Source: Eukaryota sp. TZLM1-RC | Lineage: Eukaryota; Metamonada: BaSk clade | Direction of reading: 5' to 3' | DNA: 64,000 bases | Assembly (NCBI GenBank): GCA_040285825.1 | Contig: JAUPSS010000010.1 | Span: forward strand, 310,001 to 374,000 | Shown: in pieces, positions 31,320 to 41,191 of the stretch | How the letters are laid out: every line of letters begins with the position of its first letter | Numbering within the stretch: position 1 is the first letter of the stretch | Position numbers and translations under genes: made by a program | Notes under the pieces: generated by a model | The model's input: the letters and a program-made list of their open reading frames with translations, nothing else | Databases searched by the model: none | What the model was told of the DNA's origin: nothing

Positions 31320-32345
31320 TTATTCAAAACCTATAAATCAACATCTAAAAAATCCATCTCTCCCAGAACAAAAACACTAGACGCAACTCTCTCATAGTGA
31401 GATCCAAGAGAAAGCAAAGCATCAGAAACCATCTTCAACATCCCCTTAAAAATAGAAAACACAATTCTGTTTTGCCAAAACAATCTGTTGAAATTTCTGC
31501 CAGTTCTTCTCTTTACAATCATTTCAAAATCATCCAAAAAACGTAAAGCAGTTGGTGCAAGTGAACCAAAAAGGGAAAATACAAATGGATACAAATTGTA
31601 TTTTGCATGCTGTAGACTGGCCAATTTGGACAAAGGTTCATTGTATTTTTTGAATTTGAAATTTTCAGCATTTGAAAGGGGATTATGAATTTCAGAATTA
31701 ACTAGCCTTTCATTTGAGGCATTACAAGGATCAACAGACATTACATCCAATAAAATGAAACTTCCATCTAATCCAGGTAATATAACATCACCTCTATTAT
31801 TCTTATGAAAATCATCTTCAGCATCAAACAGATTTGACAATAGAGGTTCCAAGAAGGATTCAATTCTATGAGATTTACACATACAATATAACTGGTCTCT
31901 TACAGCATCATGAACCTTGCTTCTAAAAGTAATAAAATGTTTACAATTTAACAAATGAGGAGTTGTAATTTCTCGAGAACATTTACAAATTAAATTATGA
32001 GGTAAATTATCAGGCCAGATAAAGGAACGAAATCTCATATTCAGAGTCCAAGCAGAATCAGTTAAGAGAGTACCATAAACTTGGGGAATTGTTGTTACTA
32101 AGGCAGAAGAAGTACTGTCACACATATCTTGTAAAAGATTTGCAAAAGCGGGATTCTTTTTCTTGGCCAAGCCAAGTCTAACATCAAAATCCAAGTTTTC
32201 AAAAATCTTTGACAATTTTTGTTGTAAGTTTTTTACAGTAAAACTGCAAATTAAAAAGAGATCGGTTCAGAATTTCTTGAATTGATTGGGAAAAACATTT
32301 AGTCCAAATTTGAGGTGGCAATCTATCAAGTTCACAAGGTAACTC
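31320..32345 (-). pseudogene. LINE endonuclease region, 5'-truncated but with a long open frame
   Basis: The minus-strand frame 31331-32215 (294 residues) is uninterrupted: ENLDFDVRLGLAKKKNPAFANLL, MRFRSFIWPDNLPHNLICKCSREITTPHLLNCKHF (CKC...HLLNC), HKNNRGDVILPGLDGSFILLDVMSVDPC (R-x-D...D), NRIVFSIFKGMLKMVSDALLSLG and LGEMDFLDVDL. Upstream (32199-32345), WTKCFSQSIQEI continues in another frame. It is the best-preserved RLE domain in the window and near-identical to 21540-22160. Confidence 0.8.
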
Positions 32346-32700
32346 AAAATATAAATATAATTTTATTTTAATTTTATTTATTCCCACCGCATCGAAACAG
32401 TTAATTACTAAAGATTCAGAAAATTTACCAAAAGAGGAAAGTGTATGATGCATTCCGTGATCAGCTTTATTGTATGTGAAAGTTCTACAAGATTGAATCC
32501 TGTTTAGAACCTTTGCCTTCAAATTTGGCTGATGAAGCTCTTTTACCATTAATTTTTTTTTCATTTATTTATCGAATAAGGAATAAAAAATCATCAAATA
32601 CACATCTACAGCTTCACATCCTCAAAATGTGCCTCCACTACATCAAAACAAGTAATTACTAAAGATTCAGAAAATTTCCCAAAAGAAGAGAGTGTTTTTG
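32346..32700. repeat. Mosaic of three short LINE fragments
   Basis: 32346-32450 is a minus-strand LINE tail (FGKFSESLVINCFDAVGI). 32450-32545 is a plus-strand endonuclease piece (YDAFRDQLYCM, IESCLEPLPSNL). 32550-32700 is another minus-strand tail that begins with a T-run, i.e. a poly(A) end. The alternating strands suggest serial insertions of short retrocopies. Confidence 0.6.
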
Positions 32701-32739
32701 CTCATTTTTTCAACCTCTATTTTGTTCAAAAATTTTAAC

Positions 32740-33183
32740 TGAAACAGTCAATGTACGGCCGGTTTACTTTTGTAATTCTTGTACTGTTACAGATACCTTA
32801 AGACCTCCTGTCAGATTCACTGTCGAAACAAGCCCTGTCAGTTCCATTCCTTTGTCTCTTAAAATACGAAATTCTTTTTCACAAATAAGGAATAATAATT
32901 GGGCCATAACGGTTTTATGGAAATTTTTAGCAAAAAAATCTCTTTTGAAAAAATCAAGATCGAATAATTCAACTCAACTTTACTCAAATTTAAATTGGTG
33001 AGAAAAATGTGTTTAAGAAGTCGCTATGGTTCAGGCAAAAACGCTATTTTTTTTCTCAATTGGCTGAACCTACAGATGAAACAGTGAGAAAATTAGAAAA
33101 ACTTCACCCTGTGGAAATTTTTTGTTGTCCAAAAACTAAAATCAGTAAGTTTTGGATTGATGCTCCTATAAATTCAACCGAAA
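32740..33183 (+). pseudogene. LINE N-terminal/RT entry region, left part (split by family A copy 2)
   Basis: From about 33040 it reads FFSQLAEPTDETVRKLEKLHPVEIF then KFWIDAPINSTE. LAxPTxETxxKLxxLHP is typical of the segment just before reverse transcriptase in RLE-type LINEs of protists and animals. The sequence resumes at 40359 with EVQAAISHLP. The part from 32740 to 33040 may hold a CxxC-bearing N-terminal piece but is not secure. Confidence 0.65.
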
Positions 33184-33262
33184 TGTTGCCTAAAGTCTAT
33201 TGTAGTAAAGAAAAGTCTGATTTATTTTCTATTCATATTATATAAGCCTTAGGGCGCCAAGA
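33184..33262 (-). repeat. 3' LTR of family A copy 2 (79 bp)
   Basis: On the plus strand TGTTGCCTAAAG...GGGCGCCAAGA. The outer TG of the minus-strand LTR start is mutated to TC, unlike 40280-40358. Confidence 0.88.
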
Positions 33263-33280
33263 CTGCTTCTTCCCTTTTTC
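33263..33280 (-). promoter_or_regulatory. Polypurine tract of family A copy 2
   Basis: On the minus strand GAAAAAGGGAAGAAGCAG abuts the 3' LTR, identical to copy 1. Confidence 0.8.
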
Positions 33281-33391
33281 AAAATAAATCAGCTTATATG
33301 AATATGAAATAAAAACTATATACAAATAACGAAATAACTATAATAAATACATATAATCGATATAATATAAATAATCGATATAAACTAAGAA

Positions 33392-33896
33392 TTAGCTCCT
33401 CTTCCTAATTCTATTACTGCGTCTAGGCCTCTTAGAAGGCGTAGACTCATTGGAGGTACTTTGTCGTCGGCTAGTGGTACGTTTTCCAATTTTCTTGTTA
33501 TCCTTACTAAATAACTTATAAGCTTCTGAATGTTTAACCGAATGGAGTGGCTCTTCTGTTGTCTCACCGCCAAACCACTGAACAGTACAGAAACTACCTG
33601 AATCAGAGTGGTATTCTGAGAGGATTTTCTCTATAACGTGTTTTTCGGAATCGCCTGCAGCGACTGCCTTGAGGAATTCAATGTCCTGTGGATTTTCTGC
33701 GTTATAGATTTTGCAATCTTTCTTGGCAGCTTTTAATTCTGTGCCAGTAGTAAGATTCTTCAATAATAAAGTGGATTTGGAAGGAAGGTCAATAACTAAA
33801 AATGGTCCATTCCAAGATCCATGCAATTTATTATTTTGCTTGGTTTTACGTAAGACGTAGTCACCAATATTAAATACTATAAAACACGAATTAGTA
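33392..33896 (-). CDS. Family A copy 2 pol, C-terminal end of integrase (out of frame with the rest)
   Basis: FNIGDYVLRKTKQNNKLHGSWNGPFLVID is the GPF module. EKHVIEKILSEYHSDSGSFCTVQWFGGETTEEPLHSVKHSEAYKLF is the chromodomain-like segment. The end is basic (KRPRRSNRIRKRS). It is separated from the main frame by one extra A in an A7 run (plus-strand T7 at 33949-33955), where copy 1 has A6. Confidence 0.8.
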
Positions 33897-36800
33897 TTAT
33901 CTACTGAAGACGGAGTATTTAATGTTTGGTGACGCTCTGCTTCTTCCCTTTTTTTCTTGTAGACGAGTGTTTTTCATTTTGATGTCATCTAATAAAGGGA
34001 TATTAGTTTCAAATTTGGATAAATTTCCTAATATATTAGCAGGGTCTGTTCTTGGACTAATCGAAGAACCGAACATGAGTTCGTATGGGGTAAAACCAGT
34101 TTTTCTGCTTTTAGTAGAATTTATTAATAGTTGGGATATAGGTACGTATGTAGACCAATTTCCGTAATCATTGAAATCTATTAATAGTTTCCTTAAGCAT
34201 TGAAGAACGTCTCTATGTTTACGTTCTACAAGTCCATTACTTTCTGAATAGTGGGGAATTGAGTTACTCATCTCAATCGCTAATCTGTTACACACTATTT
34301 TGAAAGTCTCATTGGCGAACTCAGGTCCATTATCACTATGAATTAACATAGGTATGCCAAAAATAGCGCAAACATTCCAAATTAAGGCATCTGCGGTTTC
34401 TAAGGCATTGAGTTCTTTTAGAGGGACTAAGATTGTATATCCAGTAAAAGAGTCTACAAATACTAATAGATATTTATTTCCTTCGTTGTCAGAATTTAGG
34501 GGTCCAATTGTATCGACGTTTAATCTGGCAAAAGGACGATCTGCCCATAAAGATCCTGTGGAAGGTGTTTTTGATCTTTTAACTGGAGCCGTTTTTTGAC
34601 AAGTTGGGCATCTTTTGACATGATTAATGAGGTCCTTTCTCATATTGGGCCAGTAGAAATCGCTTTTGGATAGTTTGTGTAAACTATCGTTTTTGCTAGG
34701 GTGACCAGATTGAACCAAACCATGTATTAATAGAAGTGCCTGTTTTCTGAGGCTCTTTGGAATCAAAATTTTGTTTTTATTATTTTTCCAAATTTGAGTA
34801 TTTTCATCTAGAATTGCATTTTCAAATAACGAGTCGTTGTTGTTTTTGGCTATTTGTTGTTCAGATCTTATCTTAGAGAACCAAGAAGAAAAAATAGGTA
34901 GGTCTTGGTGTCTACTTAGAGATGAGATTGATGGGATGTCTTCAAGATCCGAATCAGAATCATCGTCTAGTGGAGGTATCTCGTAATTTGAAAGTAAAGT
35001 ATCTGGTATATTTATCCTACAAATAGAAGGAGTTTCCTCGTTTTGATCCAAATCAATATTCCTCGATAACATATCTGCCCAATGGTTGTCTTCACCAGGT
35101 TCGTGGACTATGTCAAAGTCGAATTCAGATAGTATCGGCAGCCATCTCTTTACAATTCTATTTTTCTCTGGGGCTGTAGCCAGGAATGCAATGTTTTTAT
35201 GATCTGTGAAAATTGTTAAATGTCTAGTTAACAAGTAGCTTTCTAAACAACTTTCAGTTAAAATCAAAAGTATTGCATATAATTCTTTTTGTAAGGTGGA
35301 CCATTTTCTTTGTGTTTCTGTAAGTAATCTACTATAGAATGACAAAGGTTTTACTTTCCTTTTATTTAGCGGGGTTGTTGTAGGGGAGTAGGGTTCAATT
35401 TCTTGCCAAATAACACCTCCTACTGCTACATCTGAAGCGTCAGTACTTATCAATACTCGCTTGCCCGGAGCTGGTAATTCAAGGGGCATGTGGTTTACTA
35501 TTATGTCTTTTATTTGTTTTAAGTAATCGTCATGCTTGCTAGTCCATTTAATTATTCTGGGTTTTCCTTTAATTAGCTCGTTAATTGGAGCAATTAATTC
35601 AGAAATACCTGGAAGCCAATCTCTAAAATAATTGATGGATCCTACCAATGAGCGAACTTCTTTCACTGTTTTTGGTCTAGGGATTCTCATCAAGGCTTCG
35701 ATTTTTTTCTTACTTATAAATCTAGTTTTATCCTGGAAGGTACTTCCTAAAATGTCGATAGGGTGTTTTGATGTTACGAATCTACATTTACGTAAGCCTA
35801 TATTTACACGTCTATTTCTGGCGCATTGGAGGACTCTTTGTAATCTCTTATAGAATTCTTCGAAAGTCGTTCCAACTATTATGATATCATCAATATATAT
35901 AAAAACGCCATCAATTTGGAATATTTCCATCATTACATTTTGAAAAACTGCTGGGATGTTCTTTAATCCGAAGCAAGCTCTTTTGAACATAATTGACCTT
36001 CCAGGGATTGAGATTGAGGTTTTCTCAATATCCTTCTCAGCAACATTCATCTGCCAGAAAGCTTTTGGTAAATCAAGCGTGGCGATGTAATTTGCTCTAC
36101 TCAAAAATTCTAATATATCACTAATCCTAGGTAGATTAGGCTCTACTGAAATCGTATGGGCATTAACTCCATCTTTACCACTAAAGTCTCCAGTTAGCCT
36201 GGGTTTCTTGCCGTCAGGACATATAACTAAGACAATAGGAGAGCTGAATTTATAATTAGATTCAACTGCATAGCCCATTTCGATCAGTTCATCAAATATT
36301 TTGTTTGCTATTTCCATTTTGCTGGGATTTAACCGTCTAGCAGGCTTGTGTACTATAGCATTCTCGTCTCTAAAGGGGATTGTTAGAGGATTACAATCGA
36401 TTCCTTTTCTATTAGGAGTTTCACTAAAAACATCGCTGAATAATTTTAGTAGACTCGTTAATTTTAGTTTATTATTACTATCATCTAAATTTATCTCACA
36501 TCCAGATCTTGCTAATTGCTCCTCAAAATCAGAAGGACTTGGTGATTGGTTATCTAAGTTCCCAATCGAATGTTGAGCGATCCTAGAGTCGAATTCTGAT
36601 TCTGCATTTAGCAAAGTGCGGTGTTCTTTGTCTAATCTAATGAAAAGACCATCATCCGTCTGAAGCCCAAGTGCTTTTAACATGTCTGTCCCTATTAATA
36701 ATTTGTTCGAACCCGGGATTATGGGAAGAGTATGTTTATAATGAACTTGTTGCGCAATGCTTCCTACGTTGAACGACAGAATACCAGTTGCACTCCCTAG

Positions 36801-39800
36801 CGATTTTGTGGATACGTTATTAGCTGGTAAGAACTTAATAGTATCCTTGCTATTGATTGACATATGGCATTGTTCAGCTAAATCTGCAGTAATAACTGAA
36901 CAAAACGCAGCCGAATCTATAGTCGCAATCATTTTAATATCATTTATTGATATCTCCAGTCTTAGAAATGGAGAACGCTGGGACCTGATGTGGTTTTCAC
37001 TAACCGTAGAATTAATATCAAAAATACTACTGAAATCAGAGCTGGTTTGGTGAATTTGTAGAGGAATTAAAAGATTTTGTTGAGCTGTTGGAAAGTTGTT
37101 GACTGGGTTTCCTAAATCGGTTGTTGATTGATTGTGATTGATTGCGTTGATATGTGCCCGATTAGGAAAGTTGCCTGTCCTGCTGTTCCGGTTGCTGTTG
37201 TTGATCCGTCTGTGAGGAACCGTACTCGAACGGGTCGGTTTTGACTCAGTAGGGGATGCGTTTGATGATATGTCCTCTGTTGTGTTGATGTTATATATAG
37301 GTCTGTACTGACCTCTTCCTTTATGACCTCTAAAACGGCCTCCACGGCCTCTAAATTTGAATCTATGTACACGTCTACCACGGCCACCTCGGCCCCTTTC
37401 TACACTGCCTCTACTAGCAGGCGCCTCCTGTTCTCCTAATCTAAATCTTTCTTCTTTGGGAACTCTGCTTCTAGCACAACGAGGGTCTTTGCATTCGAAT
37501 ACAGTGTGGCCAACAGGATTGTTACCTTCGACATTGCTGCAGAATGTACAGAATTTTGACCCTTCTCGTTCATGCTTTTCAGGGGTGTATTTGTGTTGAG
37601 TTGTTCCTCTTGACTTTCCACCTGATCGTCTTGCTCGTTTTGATGGAGCCTGGGCTGATGGTGTTACTCCTCTTGAGTAAGTTCTCATCGCCGTGAGTCC
37701 CAAAGGAATATCTTCTTCGTTAGCCCTGTTCCTTAGTACATCCATTGTGGGCTTGTTTCCTGCTGTGTAACACCAAGCGAGGAAATGTCTTCTCGTTGTC
37801 GATATCAAATCGAGTAGAGTTGTTCTGTTCGGTGAGTCCCACAAGGATTCCCTAGTCCATACTGGGAGGAGTTCGCTTGATATAGCAAAGTTATCCAGAC
37901 CCATAAGGAAGTACTCGGCTATTAGAGCGGGAGATATGGTTATCAACCCACTGCTTCCTCTAATTAAATCGGGGATGGTTAGGTCGGTCATGTAGGTGGT
38001 CATTCTCAAGACGTCTCCAAAATCTTCTACATAACGACCAAACTCGTTGTCAGCCTCATGCCTATTGTGGATTTTCCTCCAATTTATTCTAGGCTTCATT
38101 AGAGCTGTACAAGCCTCATGATATGATGTGAATTGCGTTCTTTTTAACAGAAATACCATGACGTCGGCGTCGGTATAATCAACACCGAGTAAACCTTGAC
38201 TCTGCCATCTAGATAGAAGGCTAGGGTCGATCATGCTGGATATTCCTGTAGGGCAAGTGCTCATCATCATGCTCCTAAATAAATCATAATGGTGGATTGG
38301 GGGTCCGAGCTTATCTGTTATAGCTGGATCAATCCTTACCAAAGGCTGTGTGGTATCCCTGGTGATCTCATCGCGTATATGTTTGGGGAGATCTTTAATC
38401 CTATCTTGGGTTATTTCTGCTTGGCCTTCTCCAATTAGCTGGGTAGCTATCATAAAGGCTCTGGTCCAATCTGATTGACCTGGGGCTTCGAAGCTTCTAT
38501 TAGCTATCTTTCGCCCGTATTTATCCCAAGTTTGATATTTTAAAAGAAAAGCTATGATAGACATTTTGTTGATAGGGTCATCAGCGGATAATCGAGGTCT
38601 TTTATAGTCGATATCCTTAGACCGTGGATCAATCTGTCTATGAAGGCTACTAGCTATGCTCATGTCAATAGCTCTTCTTGAGGATTGTAGGTCCTCAATA
38701 CGCATAGATCTGTCGGAAGAAGAGTTTCTTACTGAGGGTTGAGGAGGAGCCGTTTCTCCAACGACTGGCCCGTTCAACTCTATGTCTTCTCCGATTTCAC
38801 ATTCCATAGGTTGGGAGGAAGTTGGTTCTTCCTGAGGAGCAGCGTCTTGTCTAGTTACAGGTTCCGGGACGTTCACTGTTGGAACGTGTTCGGGTATGCT
38901 GTCAATAGAGCAGACCTGTATTGGTTGGCTTTTTTCAGAAATTATAGGGGCTACAACAGGCAGTTTGGGAAGGTGGAGAGATGTGGATGGATCTCCCGTT
39001 ACCCATTGTCTAAACTCTCGTTGTTTCGTGAACGAGTTACCATGTTGTTGGATGTAGTTGTTAGGACGGCTCCTATACGTGGATACAGCTGATCGTTCCG
39101 TATGAATGTTATTTAAAGCGTCTGCATCAAACCAGGGTGTTACTGGTTCAAGCTTGTCTTGTTCACTACTATCCTCCTGCTCCATAAATTCCCTAAAATA
39201 TGTGGGAGCACCCACTGTCAGCTCCGTGTAATTATGGCTTACCGTATCAAAGTTAGGATCAAACCAGGCAGGCAATTTGGATTGTAGGATGTCTTCCGAG
39301 TCGGTCCTACTTCTCTGCTCGATGGAGAGAAACCTTATTCTCCTACCGTGTTGATCTAGGAAGGAGGCCTTCCAGTTCGATCTATCTTTGATGGGAAGGG
39401 ACATCATTTCGTTGATTCTCTTGTCCATACCCGAGACTCTGGGGCGGCGCTCTGCGTTACGCCCGAATGTCTCTCTACTCAGTTTATCAAGCGCCTTTAT
39501 GAGTTCATTCCTTTCATTGAGGGGAATTTCCAATACCTTTTGGGTATCCCCAATCATTCCGAGGGTCTGGAAACCAACGTTTCTGCCTCTTTTTTGAATG
39601 TAACTCCATAAAGGGGGAAGCTGCTTGAATAGACAGAAATCTGTTGGTTCGAGGTAAGCCTCCGCGTCCTCTCTTAATAACTTGTAGAACCCCTCGGAAG
39701 AGTCGTCTTCTCCCTCCATTTCATCCAGTTGAGATTGAATTTCTTCATATTCTCCTAATGGGGAAGACGTGTCTGAGGTGGGATTTCCATCCGTTCCCTT

Positions 39801-40202
39801 TGAGACAGGTTCTAGAATTGGGAGGGGAGAGGGAGCCGGGTCCGTTCTCGTTGCCTCCGAGGACAATTCTGAATACTTGAGGGGAGAGGGAGCCGGGTCC
39901 GTTCTCGTTGCCTCTTCCATTGCTTTGAGGGGAGAGGGAGCTGGGTCCGTTCTCGTAACCTCATCTGTTTCTTTTTTCCTGAGGGGAGAGGGAGCCGGGT
40001 CCGTTCTCGTTACCTCTTCTGTTGCTGAAGATGGAGGGACCTCGTCCACTCTTTCATCTTCTTCTACTTTAAGGGAGGGGGAGGTGGGATCCGGGTCCGT
40101 TGCCTCGTTACCCTCTATATTATGTTTATGTGTCGCTGGTACCTGCTGCATGTTAAGTGGGGGATTAGAGTCAGAGATATCTTGTTGGAAGATGTCTGAC
40201 AT
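33897..40202 (-). CDS. Family A copy 2 gag-pol polyprotein
   Basis: 2101 residues from ATG 40202 (MSDIFQQDISDSNPPL), 78 bases after the LTR. The N-terminus carries five tandem copies of a TRTDPAPSPL unit, absent from copy 1. Then come the gag body, the unusual knuckle CTFC-x10-H-x4-C (about 37500-37560), RGG repeats, protease DSAAFC, the RT box YIDD (near 35885), RNase H, and the integrase finger and core (NVDTIGP, HSDNGPEF, SNGLVERKHRD). It loses frame in an A-run near 33950. Apart from that shift the polyprotein looks intact. Confidence 0.88.
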   Translation of the reverse strand: MSDIFQQDISDSNPPLNMQQVPATHKHNIEGNEATDPDPTSPSLKVEEDERVDEVPPSSATEEVTRTDPAPSPLRKKETDEVTRTDPAPSPLKAMEEATRTDPAPSPLKYSELSSEATRTDPAPSPLPILEPVSKGTDGNPTSDTSSPLGEYEEIQSQLDEMEGEDDSSEGFYKLLREDAEAYLEPTDFCLFKQLPPLWSYIQKRGRNVGFQTLGMIGDTQKVLEIPLNERNELIKALDKLSRETFGRNAERRPRVSGMDKRINEMMSLPIKDRSNWKASFLDQHGRRIRFLSIEQRSRTDSEDILQSKLPAWFDPNFDTVSHNYTELTVGAPTYFREFMEQEDSSEQDKLEPVTPWFDADALNNIHTERSAVSTYRSRPNNYIQQHGNSFTKQREFRQWVTGDPSTSLHLPKLPVVAPIISEKSQPIQVCSIDSIPEHVPTVNVPEPVTRQDAAPQEEPTSSQPMECEIGEDIELNGPVVGETAPPQPSVRNSSSDRSMRIEDLQSSRRAIDMSIASSLHRQIDPRSKDIDYKRPRLSADDPINKMSIIAFLLKYQTWDKYGRKIANRSFEAPGQSDWTRAFMIATQLIGEGQAEITQDRIKDLPKHIRDEITRDTTQPLVRIDPAITDKLGPPIHHYDLFRSMMMSTCPTGISSMIDPSLLSRWQSQGLLGVDYTDADVMVFLLKRTQFTSYHEACTALMKPRINWRKIHNRHEADNEFGRYVEDFGDVLRMTTYMTDLTIPDLIRGSSGLITISPALIAEYFLMGLDNFAISSELLPVWTRESLWDSPNRTTLLDLISTTRRHFLAWCYTAGNKPTMDVLRNRANEEDIPLGLTAMRTYSRGVTPSAQAPSKRARRSGGKSRGTTQHKYTPEKHEREGSKFCTFCSNVEGNNPVGHTVFECKDPRCARSRVPKEERFRLGEQEAPASRGSVERGRGGRGRRVHRFKFRGRGGRFRGHKGRGQYRPIYNINTTEDISSNASPTESKPTRSSTVPHRRINNSNRNSRTGNFPNRAHINAINHNQSTTDLGNPVNNFPTAQQNLLIPLQIHQTSSDFSSIFDINSTVSENHIRSQRSPFLRLEISINDIKMIATIDSAAFCSVITADLAEQCHMSINSKDTIKFLPANNVSTKSLGSATGILSFNVGSIAQQVHYKHTLPIIPGSNKLLIGTDMLKALGLQTDDGLFIRLDKEHRTLLNAESEFDSRIAQHSIGNLDNQSPSPSDFEEQLARSGCEINLDDSNNKLKLTSLLKLFSDVFSETPNRKGIDCNPLTIPFRDENAIVHKPARRLNPSKMEIANKIFDELIEMGYAVESNYKFSSPIVLVICPDGKKPRLTGDFSGKDGVNAHTISVEPNLPRISDILEFLSRANYIATLDLPKAFWQMNVAEKDIEKTSISIPGRSIMFKRACFGLKNIPAVFQNVMMEIFQIDGVFIYIDDIIIVGTTFEEFYKRLQRVLQCARNRRVNIGLRKCRFVTSKHPIDILGSTFQDKTRFISKKKIEALMRIPRPKTVKEVRSLVGSINYFRDWLPGISELIAPINELIKGKPRIIKWTSKHDDYLKQIKDIIVNHMPLELPAPGKRVLISTDASDVAVGGVIWQEIEPYSPTTTPLNKRKVKPLSFYSRLLTETQRKWSTLQKELYAILLILTESCLESYLLTRHLTIFTDHKNIAFLATAPEKNRIVKRWLPILSEFDFDIVHEPGEDNHWADMLSRNIDLDQNEETPSICRINIPDTLLSNYEIPPLDDDSDSDLEDIPSISSLSRHQDLPIFSSWFSKIRSEQQIAKNNNDSLFENAILDENTQIWKNNKNKILIPKSLRKQALLLIHGLVQSGHPSKNDSLHKLSKSDFYWPNMRKDLINHVKRCPTCQKTAPVKRSKTPSTGSLWADRPFARLNVDTIGPLNSDNEGNKYLLVFVDSFTGYTILVPLKELNALETADALIWNVCAIFGIPMLIHSDNGPEFANETFKIVCNRLAIEMSNSIPHYSESNGLVERKHRDVLQCLRKLLIDFNDYGNWSTYVPISQLLINSTKSRKTGFTPYELMFGSSISPRTDPANILGNLSKFETNIPLLDDIKMKNTRLQEKKGRSRASPNIKYSVFSR
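33937..33955 (-). promoter_or_regulatory. Internal polypurine tract-like sequence (family A copy 2)
   Basis: Plus-strand CTGCTTCTTCCCTTTTT (33937-33953) equals the 3' tract at 33263-33279. It sits at the same integrase codons as in copy 1, where the A-run has also gained a base. Confidence 0.45.
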
Positions 40203-40266
40203 GCTGTAAAGTGTCTGGGGATGTTCGCTAATGCTGAAGTTATGGTATACCTTTTGACTTTAAAAT

Positions 40267-40279
40267 GGCCAATAATTAT
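40267..40279 (-). promoter_or_regulatory. Conserved post-LTR motif (family A copy 2)
   Basis: ATAATTATTGGCC on the minus strand, identical to 439-451, while the leader beyond it has diverged from copy 1. Confidence 0.5.
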
Positions 40280-40358
40280 TGTTGCCTAAAGTCTATTGTA
40301 GTAAAGAAAAGTCTGATTTATTTTCTATTCATATTATATAAGCCTTAGGGCGCCAACA
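40280..40358 (-). repeat. 5' LTR of family A copy 2 (79 bp)
   Basis: It ends CGCCAACA on the plus strand; 78 of 79 bases match 33184-33262. Confidence 0.9.
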
Positions 40359-40705
40359 GAAGTACAGGCTGCTATCAGTCATCTTCCTTAAGGAAAAGCA
40401 GCAGGTCCATCTGGTATTTCATTTGATGTTCTGAAGTTCGCTTGTAGAAAGGCCCAGAAATTTGCGATGTTCTTGCTGATTTTTTTTCAAATTTTAGTTT
40501 GCCTAAAAAAATCCTCCGACTGTATTATTAGTGGCTCGTTTGCCTTAATAAAAGCTGGAAATGGTAAAAAAACCTGATGTAATTCGTCCAATTGCCGATG
40601 GTGAATCAATTCTTTGCATCAATTTTTTTCAATCATGTTGCTTCAAAAGCTGCAAGATAGTTAGCTCCTTTTCAATTTGACATTAAAACAATTGAATATA
40701 TTTCC
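40359..40705 (+). pseudogene. LINE reverse transcriptase entry region, right part of the split LINE
   Basis: EVQAAISHLP-GKAAGPSGISFDVLKFACRKAQKFA, then KKPDVIRPIADGESIL, correspond to the opening RT motifs of this LINE group (compare 44880-44520: EVSVAIKGLPSGRSAGASELSSDHLK and GGGVRPIAVGESL). Stops and indels break it. Confidence 0.68.
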
Positions 40706-41009
40706 AATCTTTTATTTATTGGGAAAAATGGCCTACCGTAGTTTTATCAATATTTTTTATTGCTATTTTGAGCTGCCAAAAAGGCTTAGGTAAATTTAGA
40801 GTTGCTTTATAATTAGCTTTGTTTAGAAACTCCAAAATGTCGCTAATCCTGGGCAAATTTGCCTCTACAGGTTTAATTAAATCGTTTACTCTACCTATAT
40901 TATGGAAATCGCCAGTTAACCATGGTTTTCTGTGATCAAGCTAAATCACAAGACGGATGGGACTACTGAATTGAGACTTTGCGGGCGCAGCAAATCCAAT
41001 TCGTTCAAA
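40706..41009 (-). pseudogene. Old Gypsy reverse transcriptase fragment
   Basis: The minus strand reads FERIGFAAPAKSQFSSPIRLV, HRKPWLTGDFHNIGRVND, VEANLPRISDILEFLNKANYKATLNLPKPFWQLKI. The same element continues upstream at 42110 (protease), so the family C element at 41010-42109 was inserted into it. Confidence 0.7.
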
Positions 41010-41151
41010 TGATGCCGTTAGGCAGAAATACCAAAGATGAAAAGAAGAAAAGAGAGCTTTATTAATTGAAATACTTGTTCTTGAACAAGTGCCACGTCAT
41101 CATGTAAATTCCTCATCTGTCTACCAAGTTAGTTTATCAGTAACAACAACA
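41010..41151 (-). repeat. 3' LTR of family C (142 bp)
   Basis: TGATGCCGTTAGG to ACAACAACA on the plus strand. It differs from the other LTR at a handful of positions, so the insertion is older than those of A copy 1 and B. Confidence 0.85.
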
Positions 41152-41191
41152 CTACTTCTTCCCATTTTCTTTCAACAGTTTCGTAAACCAT

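Larger units (their letters stand above)
33184..40358 (-). mobile_element. Family A Ty3/Gypsy-like LTR retrotransposon, copy 2
   Basis: A 7.18 kb element with 79 bp LTRs (33184-33262, 40280-40358) that differ at one base, in the terminal dinucleotide. Target duplication GAAA/GAAG (33180-33183 and 40359-40362). It splits a plus-strand LINE between the codons of ...NSTE and VQAAI. Its pol is about as close to copy 1 as a recent paralogue, but the N-terminal gag and mid-LTR differ clearly. Confidence 0.9.

Noticed and set aside
33009-33245. A 78-codon plus-strand ORF at the left edge of family A copy 2
   Set aside because: Its first part is LINE sequence and its last 20 codons are LTR. It is a read-through created by the insertion.
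39820-40020. Regular repeats of GAGGGAGCCGGGTCCGTTCTC as a CRISPR-like array
   Set aside because: They are in-frame TRTDPAPSPL codons of Gag with short, coding spacers. The organism is a eukaryote.
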